A stretch of 64,000 nt of DNA, taken from positions 400,658,939 to 400,722,938 of the forward strand of contig NC_081406.1 in the NCBI RefSeq assembly GCF_030272615.1, given 5' to 3'. The notes under the pieces were generated by a model. It searched no databases. It had not been told where the DNA came from and worked only from the letters and a program-made list of their open reading frames with translations. Numbering within the stretch: position 1 is the stretch's first letter; every line of letters begins with the position of its first letter. This DNA is from Cryptomeria japonica (taxonomy: Eukaryota; Streptophyta; Pinopsida; Cupressales; Cupressaceae). A program made the translations under genes and the position numbers. Below, piece after piece: positions 11,460-23,124 of this stretch.

Positions 11460-12075
11460 CTACAAGTTAGTTATATCCCTCAACTCCATTATACCCCTTG
11501 GATACATACCATAAACAACTTCAAAAGGGCTTTTACCTATAGACCGGTTGACACTATCATTGTAGGCATATTCTGCTTGATGAATGAGTTGATCCCAACT
11601 TTTTCCATATTCCTTTGTCAAACACCTAAGCAAGTTTCCAAGAGACCTGTTCACAACCTCAGTTTGGCCATCAGTTTTTTGGATGATAAGATGAACCAAA
11701 AGAGAGATTAGTACCCAGTCTCTTCCATAATGTTTTCCAGAAATGACCAAGAAATTTCACATCTCTATCTAAAACAATGCTAGTAGGCAAACCATGTATT
11801 CTAGCAACTTCTTTGAAAAACAAGTAAGCAATATGACTTGCATCATGTGTTGTCTTACAAGGAATAAAATGAGCTATTTTGCTAAATTTGTCAACTACTA
11901 CAAAGATGCTATCAAATCTTGCTTGAGTTCTAGGTAATCCTACCACAAGATCCATACTAATGCAATCCCAAGGCCTATGTGGAATGGGAAGAGGCTGATA
12001 TAAACCATCATTGGAGGAATTACCTTTTGCTTTCTAACATACCAAACATTGCTCAACATACCTCCTGATGTCCCT
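11460..12075 (-). pseudogene. Chromo-1 integrase zinc-finger end and catalytic core (one frameshift)
   Basis: CLVC closes the HHCC zinc finger. MDLVVGLPR holds the first catalytic Asp, LDRDVKF the second and [10 protein letters not shown] the Glu. An extra base in the T6 run at 11675-11680 (A-run on the minus strand) shifts the frame inside the HPKTDGQ motif. A TAG at 12034-12036 interrupts the finger and another at 11460-11462 follows the core. The protein would insert the cDNA into chromosomes; the frameshift removes the catalytic Glu from the upstream product. Confidence 0.88.
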
Positions 12076-13590
12076 CTACATCTTAGGCCAATAATAGAAC
12101 CTTTGAACCAACTCTAAGGTCTTGTTGAGACCAAAATGCCCACTTAAGCACTCATTATGCTTCTCCTGAATAAGGTTCTCTCTCATAGAACCTTTTGGCA
12201 CACATAACTGTCCACCCCTGAATAACAAACCATCCTGCAAAGTGAAATCAGCATATGCACCATGGAAATGATTCTCAAAATCTTGACAAACTTTATAAGC
12301 TTCAGCAAAATCATCATCAGTGGGATACATATCTTTAAAACTATCAATACCAATGCTCTGTACTTGAATCTCATGAATAGTTAACAACCTCCTACTCAAA
12401 GCATCTACTACTTTATTCAACTGACCCTTCTTATGCTTAAGAGTAAAAGTGTAAGATTGCAAGTACTCTACCCATTTAACTTGCCTATGATTCAGTTTGT
12501 CCTGTGAGTTCAAGAAACTTAATGCCTGATTATCTATGTATACAACAAATTCTTTAGGAAGAAGATAATGTCTCCATTTCCTAAGTGCCTTTACTAATGC
12601 ATAAAGTTCTAAATCATAGGAAGAGTACTTTTTCTTGGAATCATTCAACTTCTCACTTAGGAATGCAACTGGTCTATTGTCCTGACTTAAAACAGCTCCT
12701 ACAACAATTTTGCTAACATCACATTCAATAGTAAAAAGCTTATCAAAACTAGGTAAAATGAGCACTGGTTGAGAAGCTACTTTAATTTTCAATAATTCAA
12801 ACCCTTTATTGGCTGAATCTATCCAATAAAACTTTACCTTTACACCCCCTTTGATTATGTCTAGCATAGGGACACAAATCTCATTGAATCCCCTGATGAA
12901 TTTCCTGTAAAAGTGTGCTAAACCATGAAAGCTTTTGACATCACTGGTTGTTTTGGGAGTTGGCCAATTGGTTATTGTTGTAACTTTAGATTGATCCATT
13001 TTCATATTGCCTCCTGATACAACAAAACCAAGATAGACCAATTCTTGCTTCATAAAATCACACTTCTCTAGATTAATGGTTAGTTGTTCATCAGATAACT
13101 TGCTCAAAACAATAGCTAAATGATTCAGATCCTCTCCCTTAGTTTTACTAAAAATAAGAATATCATCTAAATACACAACAACAAACTTGCTAATGAAATC
13201 ATGTAAAACTTCATTCATGAGTCTCATGAATGTGCTGGGAGCATTAGAGAGTCCAAATGGCATGACAAGCCACTCATAGAGACCCTCATTCATTTTGAAA
13301 GTTGTCTTCCATTCATCACCCTCTTTGATTCTTATTTGATGGTAACCACTCTTCAAGTCAATCTTACTGAAATACTATGTACCCCACAAGAAATCCATCA
13401 AATCCTCTATCCTAGGTATGGGAAATCTGTATCTGATGGTGATCTTGTTTATGGCTCTAGAATCTGTGTAAATTCTCCATGTTCCACCCTTCTTAGGTGC
13501 CAATACTGTAGGTACTGCACAAGGACTAATGCTCTTCCTAATCAGCCCTTGGTCTAAGAGTTCTTGTATTTGTCTTGCTACCTCTTCATT
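12076..13590 (-). pseudogene. Chromo-1 reverse transcriptase and RNase H
   Basis: The longest uninterrupted part is 13356-12076 (426 codons). It includes the RT segments MPFGLSNAPSTF and YLDDILIF with the catalytic YLDD intact. The upstream RT palm motif [16 protein letters not shown] lies before a TAG at 13375-13377. RNase H follows with ECDVSK, YDLELYALVKA and YIDNQAL, giving the D-E-D catalytic set, then ending VVDALSRR. The first half of the integrase zinc finger (KHNECLSGH) is at the end, before TAG 12076-12078. Confidence 0.92.
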
Positions 13591-14249
13591 TTATTCAGGG
13601 GTCATCTTATAGGCCACCTTATTGGGTAAAGAGGCTCCAGGTATGAAATCAATATGATGGCTTATGGCTCTAGGAGGTGGTAAGGCTGTAGGTGTACCAT
13701 CACTGATTATTGATTTGAAGTTATCAAGGATCTGTTGCACCTCATATTGTATCTCAACTTTCTTTGCTATCTTTTCTTCCTTGGGTTTCAATATGAGTGC
13801 AAATCCCACTCCTTCACCTTCTTCTAGTGTTTTTATGAATTCTTTCTCATCCACTAACAAGATGTTAGGCACTTTGTTGCTGTTGCTCTCTCCTTCTTCA
13901 TTGAGGGATTGAATCTGATAGGTTACTTCATCTTTCTGAAATGAGTAGGAGTTTCTTTCCCCATCATGTTGTGCTTTCCTGTCAAACTGCTATGGGCTAC
14001 CCAATAGTAGGTGGTAAGCATCCATAGGAAGGATGTCACATAGAATCCTATCCATGTATCCACCTATGTGGAAATCTACCCAGGCTTGCTCATTTACTAA
14101 CACATGGTGTCCCTTATTTAACCATGTGACCTTGTATGGCTCATTGTGTTGTATCCTAGGTAGTTTCAATTTACTTACTGCTTCCTATGATATGATGTTA
14201 TCTGTGGATCCTAAATCTATGATCACCTTACACACCTTTCCCATGATTT
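13591..14249 (-). pseudogene. Chromo-1 protease and linker (damaged active site)
   Basis: The aspartic protease motif reads VIIDLGSTDNIIS, where family members have D-S-G. The active-site Ser/Thr is replaced by Leu, which fits a C-to-T change (TCA to TTA), so the enzyme would be inactive. TAG at 14185-14187 and 13990-13992 and TAA at 13591-13593 interrupt the frame. The following linker leads into RT in the same frame. Confidence 0.8.
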
Positions 14250-15465
14250 TACACTTAATCCTAAACAATTTTCTTCTCTGTGAGACCTCTTTACTATGTG
14301 GCTTCTTCATTAACACTCTCTTGATCATTAAACTCTCACCATCTTCTGAAGCTAGGTTCAATGTTGAAGTTTTGGTATTACCTCCATTTTCCTGAACATA
14401 GTTTACCCTCTTCTCACCATCATAGGATGAACAAGGCTTCTCTGGGCATCTATAGGTAGGGTGGCCTAACTTTTTATAGTTATAACACTTCATGCTGGAG
14501 AAGTAGGACCCTCTCCCTGGTCCATTAGATCTACCCCTACTCAGGTTGCTTGATCCCCTACCCCTATAATTGGGTTTTCTCCGAGAATCCCCACTTTTCT
14601 CTATAAGTTTAGACTCTCCCTGGGATCGTTGATCTATGCTCCTTGCCCCAAAATTTCCTCTATGGCTTCTACTATCTCTTCCCCTACCTCTTCCTTTGCT
14701 GCTTTGTTCTTTCTTCCTCCTACTTTTCTCTTCCACTTTAAGTTCTAGTTGATAACACTTCTGTACTGTTTGTGGGCATAACAAACTCATCTCTTCCTGG
14801 ATGTTCCATCTCAATCCATTCAAGTACCTTGCCACTTTTATACTCTCATCCTCTACTACCCTGGACCTCATGCATAGCTTTTGAAACTCCTTAGTGTAAC
14901 TACTGACATCTAAGTCCTTTTGTCTCAAATTTTGTCTTTTCCTGTGAAGTTGGACTTCATAGTCTTCAGGAAGGTAGGTTTCTTTTATTTTGGCTACCAT
15001 TTCTTTCCAGGTGGCTATTGGTTGCTTACCTTCTTTCACCCTTTCCTCTTGGATTAACTTCCATTAAGTTAAGGCTGCCCCTCTCAACCTTGATTTTTCT
15101 ACCTTAACCTTTTGTGCTTCAGTTATTCCATCACATTCAAAATGGTTTTCTAGACCTTTGATCCATTCTATAAGAGCATCTAGATCCATCTTTCCACTGA
15201 AAAGAGCCACTCCCTCTAAGGTTTTACCACTCATAGCTCTCAAAGCCTTCAAGAATGGTTCTTGCTCAATAACAAGGTCAGGTATGGGGACCTCATCTTC
15301 TATGGCCACCATTTTACCCTGATCTCCAACCTTATCATGGACTTCTTTAGTTTTGAATTCTACTTCAGCTAACTTCATTGCTAGTTGATCCAACCTTTCT
15401 CTGAGTGCTCTATTTTCTTCTTCTTGGTCTTCAACCTTCTTGTGAAACTCAGCATTAGTCACCAT
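14250..15465 (-). pseudogene. Chromo-1 gag with defective zinc knuckle
   Basis: ATG at 15465 follows the primer site by about 40 bases, so it is the likely start. A coiled-coil N-terminus (KKVEDQEEENRALRERLDQL) is followed by a retrotransposon gag domain (AKIKETYLPEDY, YTKEFQKLCMRS, ARYLNGL). An Arg/Gly/Ser-rich stretch precedes a CCHC knuckle reading CYNYKKLGHPTYRC, in which the second Cys is Tyr. TAA at 15064-15066 breaks the frame. Gag would form the virus-like particle and package RNA. Confidence 0.85.
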
Positions 15466-15504
15466 GTTTCTCCTAATAATCCTTTTCTCTTGAATCTTTC
15501 GTTG

Positions 15505-15516
15505 GCTCTGATACCA
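15505..15516 (-). promoter_or_regulatory. Primer binding site of Chromo-1
   Basis: The minus strand reads TGGTATCAGAGC three bases inside the 5' LTR end. It is complementary to initiator tRNA-Met, which is common in chromoviruses, and it sets the element's orientation. Confidence 0.88.
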
Positions 15517-15519
15517 CTA

Positions 15520-17652
15520 TGAAAGGGAGATTGTGAGAGAAGCTACTCAATGGTTATTAAATGGTTTAAACAACCTCAAATGGTCCTCAAGGACAAAGTT
15601 TTTAAGTCCTCCTTCTGGTTGTGATTTCAATTTTTGATTTCTAGTTACTCAACACCTCATACACGCCTCAACCAATCACCCAATATCTTGTCATTCCTTC
15701 CTTACTCAAGCTCTCATTACCTTGCTTAACTAGTCACTCCACTCCCAAACATACTCCTGCTCACCCTTGTTGTCCCATGACTATAAATTGACCTCCTCCA
15801 ATGTCCCAAGAAGGAGGTTTAAGGGCTATTCATAGTTTTATTCATGGTTTGAAGGTTCAACCTTACCTTGCTCTAGGTTACTCAAACCCACCAATGCTTG
15901 GATTAAGTCAACAATGGAGTTTATCCTGCTACAAAGGATTTTCAATGGTTCTTACTGAGTTTTCAAAAGACTTTCAACTAACTTATCAAGTCTCCTTAAC
16001 CTTATTCAAATTGGGTTAAGCATTTTTTTGTGAAATAGGCCCAAAAGGCTAGTAGTCCATGGAGGGCTAATTGGCACTTTTTTGTTCAGCCAACCCAATG
16101 ATGGGAAATTCCTCCAACAAAATTATCTTGGTTGATGTTTTAGAGGTATAAGCTAATAGATTTTCATGGTTTAGGCCTCTTTCAATGCAAAATGAGGATT
16201 GTCCACTATTTATGGCACTTTTGTAGGGTTTCAAGAGGGTTTTCAAGCTTGCTTTATTAAATACACTTCTCCTTTACAAACCAAGGCCTAAAACTGACCA
16301 TTGGGATCTTCCACACCCTGGAGATCACTATTCAAACACTTTCCACTTGTAATTTTTCCAAACACTTGGCACACTAGCTATAAAAGATGAAAAAAATAGT
16401 CATTTTCACTATTTTTCTATCTTTTCATTGTTATTTCTGCACAAAGGAGGGTTAGAACTTCTAAAATGCCTATGCAAAAGCATATATAAACCTTTTAAAA
16501 ACAATTTAACTCTTCCTTGAATAAGTATGGTGAAGTTTTCATGCATAGAAGGTTTCAAAGATAATATTTGTGCCAAAAACCAATATATTTCCCAAAGTAG
16601 GGAGTTCGCTGCCCTTTACAAATAGTGACACTTTATAATGCAAAAATGGATAAATTTTGGTGATCCAATCCCTTCAAAAATCTTCTAGGACAGGTGTAGA
16701 CCTCTATCTATGTTTGTTTCAACACTTGATGCTTAGATTCCAAATTTTGAGCATAAAGGAAGATTACTAGCCAAGTTAGACAACTTGCCTAATAAGTGCT
16801 CAAACTCATCTTTTCCATCACAATCCTGGCATAAAAGGAAATTATGTACATTATATACATGCATACCAACTTGACCAAATCCATTTGGTGAGAGCCCAGG
16901 CCTGGATTAGTCAAGTTGCTACATTTTTAGACCCCAAACCCTTGATAGGGCAGTGAGCACACAAAATGAAAGAAATTTTATCTAATCAACTTGAAAATGG
17001 AAAAACAATGCAAAGATTACTTGGAGAGAATTGGATAACCACTAGCAACACTTCCCAGAAGGTACATTATGGACAAAATATGCTATAGTATGGACTGTTA
17101 CTCAAAACAAGTTCAAATTGCCAAGAAAACCAGAAAATGCACTCCTTTTTATTGAAAAATGACTTTGTTTCACATCTGCCAACCCTATAGAAGGAAGAGA
17201 GTGGCCCATTTAAAGGTTTTGTGAGTTATTTAAGATTTCCTATATGGACATATTGCTATAGCATTGTTTTTTCACATTTTTTACTTCAAAAATGACAACT
17301 TTTCAACAAGGTGAGCAACTTTTGTTGCACAAAATGACATCTTTGACAACTAAACATCATCAACTCATCTAAACACCTAATACATGCTTAAAAACACTTA
17401 GTAAACATGTTTCAATGCTTTGGAAAGCATTTTGAGACCTTTTAGGCAATTTTACACATTTTTGCCAAAATTGTCAACTCAAGTCCTGAACGGTAAAACT
17501 TGACCTCTTGAGCACAAAATGAGATCAAAACCACTAGAAAAGAAACACAACAACCTAAAAAACATCTTAAACCTAACACAAGACATTAAAAACATGAAAG
17601 CATAAAAGACTCAAAAAGGAGAGTTTTTACTCAACTAGGTGCTCCTGCACCA
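15520..17652 (-). repeat. 5' LTR of Chromo-1
   Basis: This is the direct copy of 8721-10852, bounded by TGAAAGGGAG (15520) and GCTCCTGCACCA (17652) on the plus strand. The flanking CATGG at 17653-17657 is the second target copy. As the 5' LTR in minus orientation it would hold the promoter, but no clear TATA box was assigned. Confidence 0.93.
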
Positions 17653-17657
17653 CATGG

Positions 17658-18137
17658 CATCCTAGTCCTGCCCAGGATAGGGGAGTGGTGCCTTGGTCCT
17701 ACCCAATAGGACTTGTTAGAACAAAAAATTGCAGATCTTAGAATCCCTCCTGTCAGTTGCACCTGCAGAATTATAGAATCAGGATAGTGGCGTGGCACCC
17801 TGGTCCTAGACATTTCTGCTCAGATTTCAGACACAGGTGCACCTCTGATTTTTCCTTTTGATCTGTACTTCTCATCAGTGTATCAGTTGTTCATTGATCT
17901 GCATTCTCAAATTAGGATTTTCTTCCTTACTTTCTTTCTAGGTTAGATTGCATTTTGTATCATTCATCTCTCTCATTTACAACAAATGAATATAAAACCT
18001 AAGAGGTAATCCACAAATCTCTCTTTCTCATAATAAGTAGTTGACGTGCATTACCTCCCTAGGCTATTTAATATTCTGTGAGTGTGTATGAGAGTGGAAT
18101 TAGGGTTTCAGTACTTAGTCTCACTTTTATCCCTACA
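17658..18137 (+). repeat. Tat-1 5' LTR, right part
   Basis: This continues the LTR begun at 7547 after the Chromo-1 insertion and ends CCCTACA at 18137. GTATCATTCATCTCTCTC and the Tat-1 leader follow. No coding frame is present. Confidence 0.6.
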
Positions 18138-18143
18138 CATCTT

Positions 18144-18159
18144 TGGTGAATCCGACGTG
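18144..18159 (+). promoter_or_regulatory. Candidate primer binding site of Tat-1 (tRNA not identified)
   Basis: TGGTGAATCCGACGTG begins six bases after the presumed LTR end. The leading TGG matches the CCA tail of any tRNA. I could not match the rest to a specific plant tRNA from memory. It clearly differs from the initiator-Met site of the copia elements and Chromo-1. Confidence 0.4.
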
Positions 18160-18323
18160 AATCCAATTTCATTTGCATTGCATTGCATTGTTAGATCTAG
18201 ATCTAGTTTATTATATTTGATTTCAAAACATAAAAAAAAAAGAGAAAAGAGAAAAATAAAAAAAAGGTTTCTTTGATTTTCCTTGCATTGTGTGTTTAAG
18301 TTTCATCCAATTTTCATTTCAAA

Positions 18324-19735
18324 ATGTCAGATTTCTATTTGCAAGAGGTTCATTCTTTTGATGATGTATGCAATTTTGTTGATTATGAGTTTAGTAAGGA
18401 TGAACTAGATGAAGCTCTAGATGATTTTTTGAACCCTAAGCCTTCTAAACTCTCATTTTGCCAAAAATTAATCAACCTTATTACTATGCCATTTCATGGT
18501 GATGAGAAAGATAAGTTGAATGATCCCTCTTATGGGTATATTCCTATCAACTCCTCCACTAGATCTAGCAACATAATTGATTCCCATGATTCCCTCTATG
18601 ATGTTATGTCTCCTTTTGAATCCAAGGACAATCCTTTCAATCACTATGACCATGTGTTATTGGATGATTTCCTTGATGACTTTATGTCTCTACATAAACT
18701 TTCAAACAAGAATAATGCATCTAAGAAGTCAATCAACATTATCAATGCAAATGAACATAGCAAACCACTTTTTGTTGTCCAAGGTGCTTTCCCTTCTCCA
18801 ACTTCATCTCTTCCTAATCAGCCTCTTTGCATGGTTCAAGGTGGATATGGTCATGATTCCTTTAGCACTCCAAACAAACCCACCATTACGGTTCAAGGAA
18901 GGAATCCCACGAAGAGTGCTTATAGCTATGCTAGACAACTTACTAAGGAGAGTTATAATGTAGTTGGCCATACCTAAAACATAAGAAACAATAGGAAACC
19001 TAACCCTCCTCTAGTTGTTTTGACTCCTCTACCTGATCCTCAACTCATTCTTCCTCAAGCACCTCGTATTTCACAAACCCTTGGTAGGGAATATGATCTT
19101 GTTGAACAACTTAAAGCTACTCCTGCCAAGATATCCCTTTGGGATTTGCTTCAAACTTCCTCAAATCATCATGGAATGTTACAAGATGCCTTGAAAACAT
19201 TAAATGTCCCACCCACAGTGACATCCAATAATATGGATTCCTTGATTCACTCTATTACATCACCTAAGGCTCAGATTGTGTTTACACAAGAATAGCTGCC
19301 TTCTAGTGAAATTCAACAATAATATGATCCCTTAATGATCATGGTTATCATAAATGATAGTGCAATAAGATGAACTTTAGTGGACAATGGTTCTGGCCTT
19401 AATTTTTGTAGCATTAACTTTTTCATAAGATCAACATTGATACATCTCTTATTAAGCCTGATTCTCTCACCATCCGTGGCTTCGATAATGTTGCTAAATC
19501 TTCACTAGGTATCATCACCTTTCTTGTTAAGGTAGGTCCTGTTACTTTACCCACTCCTATCCATGTCATGTCTGGAGAATTGACATACAACTTGTTGCTA
19601 GGGAGACCTTGTATTCATAGCATGCAAGTTGTTCCCTCTACATTGCATAGGCAAATCAAATTCATTCACAATAATACAACATACACCTTGTTATGTGACA
19701 TAAGATTTCTGGCTTTTACAAACATGGAGTTCTAA
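18324..19735 (+). pseudogene. Tat-1 ORF1 (gag-like) and protease region, decayed
   Basis: ATG 18324 opens 217 codons of acidic protein (DELDEALDDFL) with repeated VVQG/MVQG/TVQG motifs near residues 155-195. After a TAA at 18975-18977 the same frame continues to 19295 with PAKISLWDLLQTSSNHHG, a conserved Tat segment upstream of protease. The protease motif is LVDNGSGLN near 19374-19402. A frameshift follows near 19428; in the shifted frame the protease end (ELTYNLLLGRPCIH) is readable. No zinc knuckle was seen. Confidence 0.7.
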
Positions 19736-19802
19736 ATCATCTTCAATCAATTCTTCCCCAACTATCTTAGACAATTCCTCTAAAGCTTCTACTCTGATTA
19801 GT

Positions 19803-20267
19803 GTGACTAGTTCATCAAACGTGTCTCCTATATTTGGATTGATCCCCGATGCTTCCTCAAGTGGACCTAAAGTTCTCGAGGAAGAATATTCTCACCCTGA
19901 CTCTATGATTGAGAATACTTTCTCTCTTGAACAAATTCTTGCAGAAGATGATTGGGGATCCCTTGATTTCAATCCTACTTTTGTAGGGGAATATAAAATT
20001 CCCCCTAGAGAACCTAAGGTCGAAAAGAAGAAAGAAGATGAAGAACCTAAAAAGTAATCTACTTTTGGGCCATTGAGTAATAACTTTGTGGTGGCTTCTC
20101 AGATTTCATCTCCCTTATTTTCTGGTTTAGAGGATTTTGATCCTTCACTTTTTGAAAATCCTCCTTCTTCCAAAATGACTAACCTTTATGGTCTTGGTTT
20201 TCACATCCTAGCTGGGTGTGGATATAATGGAAATGGATGTGGTGCTCAAGAATAAGGGATTAAAGTT
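19803..20267 (+). pseudogene. Tat-1 protease-RT linker with G-patch-like motif
   Basis: 19803-20057 encodes an acidic linker ending KKKEDEEPKK. Next, 20073-20255 encodes LGFHILAGCGYNGNGCGAQE followed by TAA and GI. The spacing of glycines and aromatics (GYxGxGxGAxExGI) is like a G-patch, a short RNA-binding motif also found near protease in some retroviruses. The TAA stands where the motif would read EQG, as expected from CAA to TAA. Confidence 0.5.
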
Positions 20268-21900
20268 CCCTTGGAAAACAACATTTGGGCTTGATTATGA
20301 TCCTTTCCAGTGTACTAAAGCCTATAAGAGACCATCTATTAGTGTTAACATCATTTCTTCTTCTCTCTCATTAAAATATCTAGAAAATATTGACTTTAAC
20401 CCTTCTTGTGTCTTTGCTTTGGATGTTTTTTCTACCGATGATTCCTTAGGTGAATTCTTGGGAGCTTATGACAACCTTCCTCATTATCACCATAATTGTA
20501 GTTTTTCCTATTGTTTAAATGTGGAAGCTTACTTTGGGAAGGAAATAAATAATGATGAAATAGTTTAAGAATTTCCTCAATTGAGATATGCTCCTCAATA
20601 AAGAAATCTCCTAAAAAATGACACCATTGATATCAAGATGGATCCTTGTGTTGAAGATAAGATGATCAAGATAGGGAAATGTCTTGATGAAGAAGAACAA
20701 AAATAATATGTCGAGTTGTTACATGAATTTTCTCAGATCTTTTCTTGGATATATTCTGACATGCATGGTGTAGATCCTAAGATTGTCACTCATAACATTG
20801 TCCTAGTTCCTAATGCTAAACTTGTGAAGCAAAAGATTAGAAATATTCACCCTAAAGTGGCATTACTTGTTAAAACTGAGATTGAAAAATTGTTGGATGT
20901 TGGATTCATTTGTCTTATCGATTATTCCCTAGGGATTTCGAACATTGTGGCAGTGGCTAAAGATGAAAACAAGATTAGGATGTGTACTAATTTTCATGAT
21001 TTGAAAAAGGCCTCTTTAAAGATGATTTTCCCCTCCCGAATATTGATATGATAGTGGATTCAGTATCAGGGCATTCTTTACTAACCTTTATGGATGGTTT
21101 ATCAGGATATAATCAAATTTTTATCAATCCCCAAGATCAATATAAAACTACTTTTACCACTCCTTGGGGTACATTCTATTGGATTGTGATGCCTTTTGGA
21201 TTAAAAAGCATAGGTGCAATCTATCAGCATGCTATGAATCTCATCTTCCATGATTATATGCATAATACCTTAGAAGATTAAGTTGATGACATCTTAGCCA
21301 AATCCGTCCTTCATACAGATAATGTTAAGATCCTTCGTCAAATCTCTGAGATAATTCGTAAGTACAACATGTATTTGAATCCCTGAAAATGTGTTTTTGG
21401 TGTAGGTAGTGGAAAACTATTAGGATTGATAGTTTCACATCATGGCATTTAGGTGGATACAAATAAAATAGATGCTATTGTTAACATGCCACCTCCTAAG
21501 AATGTTTCCCAACTCAAAAGTTTGCAAGGAAAGATCCAAGCTATTCGTAGGTTTGTCTCTCAACTTGTAGATCGTACCTTTCCCTTCACACAATTGCTTA
21601 AGAAAAATATCACTTTCCAATGGAATGAGGATTGTCATCAAGCATTCGAAGACTTAAAAACTTATTTTGCCAATCCTCTCATTCTTCAATCAGCTGACCC
21701 TACTAAGCCTTTTCTTCTATACACCGATGCTTCCCCTCAAGCTCTTGCAACCTTATTGGCACAATGTGATAAGGATAGTAGAGAATGCCCAATTTATTAC
21801 ATAAGCCGCACTCTACTCGATTATGAAATCTGATATTGTACGATAGAGAGATAGTGCCTTGCTTTAGTCTTTGCAACCCAAAAGTTGAGGCATTCTCTCT
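20268..21900 (+). pseudogene. Tat-1 reverse transcriptase and first RNase H
   Basis: The RT thumb-palm lead-in (VKQKIRNIHPKVALLVKTEI, NKIRMCTNFHDLKKAS) ends in a frameshift near 21013-21020. RT then continues SLLTFMDGLSGYNQI, KTTFTTPWGTFYW and MPFGLKSIGA. The catalytic YVDD is destroyed: its Tyr codon is TAA at 21279-21281, leaving VDDIL. RNase H follows with LLYTDASPQALATLLAQ, then IER-stop-CLALVFATQKLRH. Several TAG and TGA stops fit C-to-T decay. Confidence 0.85.
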
Positions 21901-22082
21901 TGAATGCTGAGATTCATGTTATCATTAAATTTGATCCTCTTAAACATTTTTTCTCCAAAATTGATCTTTCCAGATGCTTAACTAAGTGGGTTATGATGTT
22001 GACTGAGTTTGACCTTAAGTTTTCCTCACAAAAGGCAATAAAGGGTCAAGCGTTGACTGATCATTTAGTTGATGCTCCTTCA

Positions 22083-22560
22083 CCTTTTTCCCTACCTAAT
22101 CCAAAGTCATTTCCTAATGAATACATTCTTTTTATTGAGGTTGATGAGACTTGGGAATTGTAATTTGATGGCTCTAAGTATCGTACAGGATCATGGGCAG
22201 GGGTGGTCTTAATTTCTCCTAAAAAGAAGCCTATTCCTTTATCGTATCGTCTCAATTTCTTATGTACCAACAACATTGTTGAATATGAAGCTCTTATAGA
22301 TGGAATTAAAGAAGCCTTGGCATTGAGTGTGAAGAATCTACTTATTTATGGAGATTCTCAACTAATCATAAGACAAGTGACATGAGTTTATCAAGATAAA
22401 CAAGATAAACTATCACAATATAAAGATCTAGCTTTATCCTTGTTACAAAAATTTGATTCTTATACCATGGAGCCCGTTCCTCAAAAAGATAATCGACATG
22501 CCGATGTGATGGCATGTGTTGCCTCTCTTGTGTCTCTAGAGGACTCCATGGTAGATCTTT
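22083..22560 (+). pseudogene. Tat-1 second RNase H (archaeal type)
   Basis: The stretch reads FDGSKYRTGSWAGVVLISP, then CTNNIVEYEALIDGIKEAL and YGDSQLIIRQVT. The D, E and D residues of an RNase H fold are present, with the NNxxEYEAL signature of the plant/archaeal-type enzyme acquired by Tat elements. TAA just before FDGS and TGA after RQVT break the frame. Confidence 0.85.
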
Positions 22561-22599
22561 AATTCACTATTCACAACCTTACTTCCCTGGCTATTGTTG

Positions 22600-23124
22600 A
22601 TAACCCTGGTGATGTGGCATATTGTTGCGTTATAGATCTTGAGGAATGGTAATTGCATGTCATAAGATATTTGAGTGATGGTACCTTTCCTAACTCTACA
22701 AATAAGAACAATAGGGATAGGGTTTGCAAATTGGCTGCTAGATACATTATCCTTTCTAATGTTCTCTATAGGAGGGGTTATAGCGGTCTTCTCCTTTGAT
22801 GCTTAAATAAGGCTGAGGTCCCTATTGCTCTCAAAGAAGCACATTCAGGTGCTTGCGGGGTGCATTTTGGGGGGTAGGTCTTTAGTTCAAAGATTGCTCC
22901 GAATAGGATATTATTGGCAAACCATGGAAAAGGATTCTTTTACATTTGTTAAATGATGTCATTGGTGTCAGCAACATAGTAATTTGATCCATGCCCCTGT
23001 CCAAGAACTTCAATCACAGGTAGCGTCTTGGCCCTTTTCTACATGGGGTTTGGATCCTGTTGGTAAAATATCTCCTCCTTCATCTCAAGAACATACTTTC
23101 ATCATAACTGCCACTGATTACTTT
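22600..23124 (+). pseudogene. Tat-1 integrase N-terminal half, truncated at a rearrangement junction
   Basis: Readable segments are AHSGACGVHFG (His pair), CHWCQQHSNLIHAP (Cys pair) and WGLDPVGKISPP with the first catalytic Asp. FIITATDYF is where the frame abruptly stops matching integrase. About 60 residues, including the second catalytic Asp region, are missing before the domain resumes at 51805. Stops and small frameshifts are scattered through it. Confidence 0.8.

Larger units (their letters stand above)
8721..17652 (-). mobile_element. Chromo-1: structurally complete Ty3/gypsy chromovirus inserted in the Tat-1 LTR
   Basis: Two ~2.13-kb direct LTRs (8721-10852 and 15520-17652) bound a 4.67-kb internal region with gag, protease, RT, RNase H, integrase and chromodomain on the minus strand. 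The 5-bp target duplication CATGG flanks both sides (8716-8720 and 17653-17657). Primer site and polypurine tract are in the expected places. One gag-pol frame runs from 15465 to 10920, broken by nine premature stops and one frameshift. The first ~285 bases of the two LTRs differ at about 15 positions by eye, so this is not a very recent insertion. Confidence 0.95.
18138..23124 (+). mobile_element. Tat-1 internal region, left part (Ty3/gypsy, Tat lineage)
   Basis: The order is leader, ORF1, protease, linker with G-patch-like motif, RT, RNase H, a second (archaeal-type) RNase H and integrase, all on the plus strand and all decayed. The second RNase H domain is diagnostic of the Tat lineage. 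Integrase breaks off at about 23124; the remainder is at 51805-52397, beyond a nested block. An antisense plant-mobile-domain ORF follows there. Confidence 0.85.
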
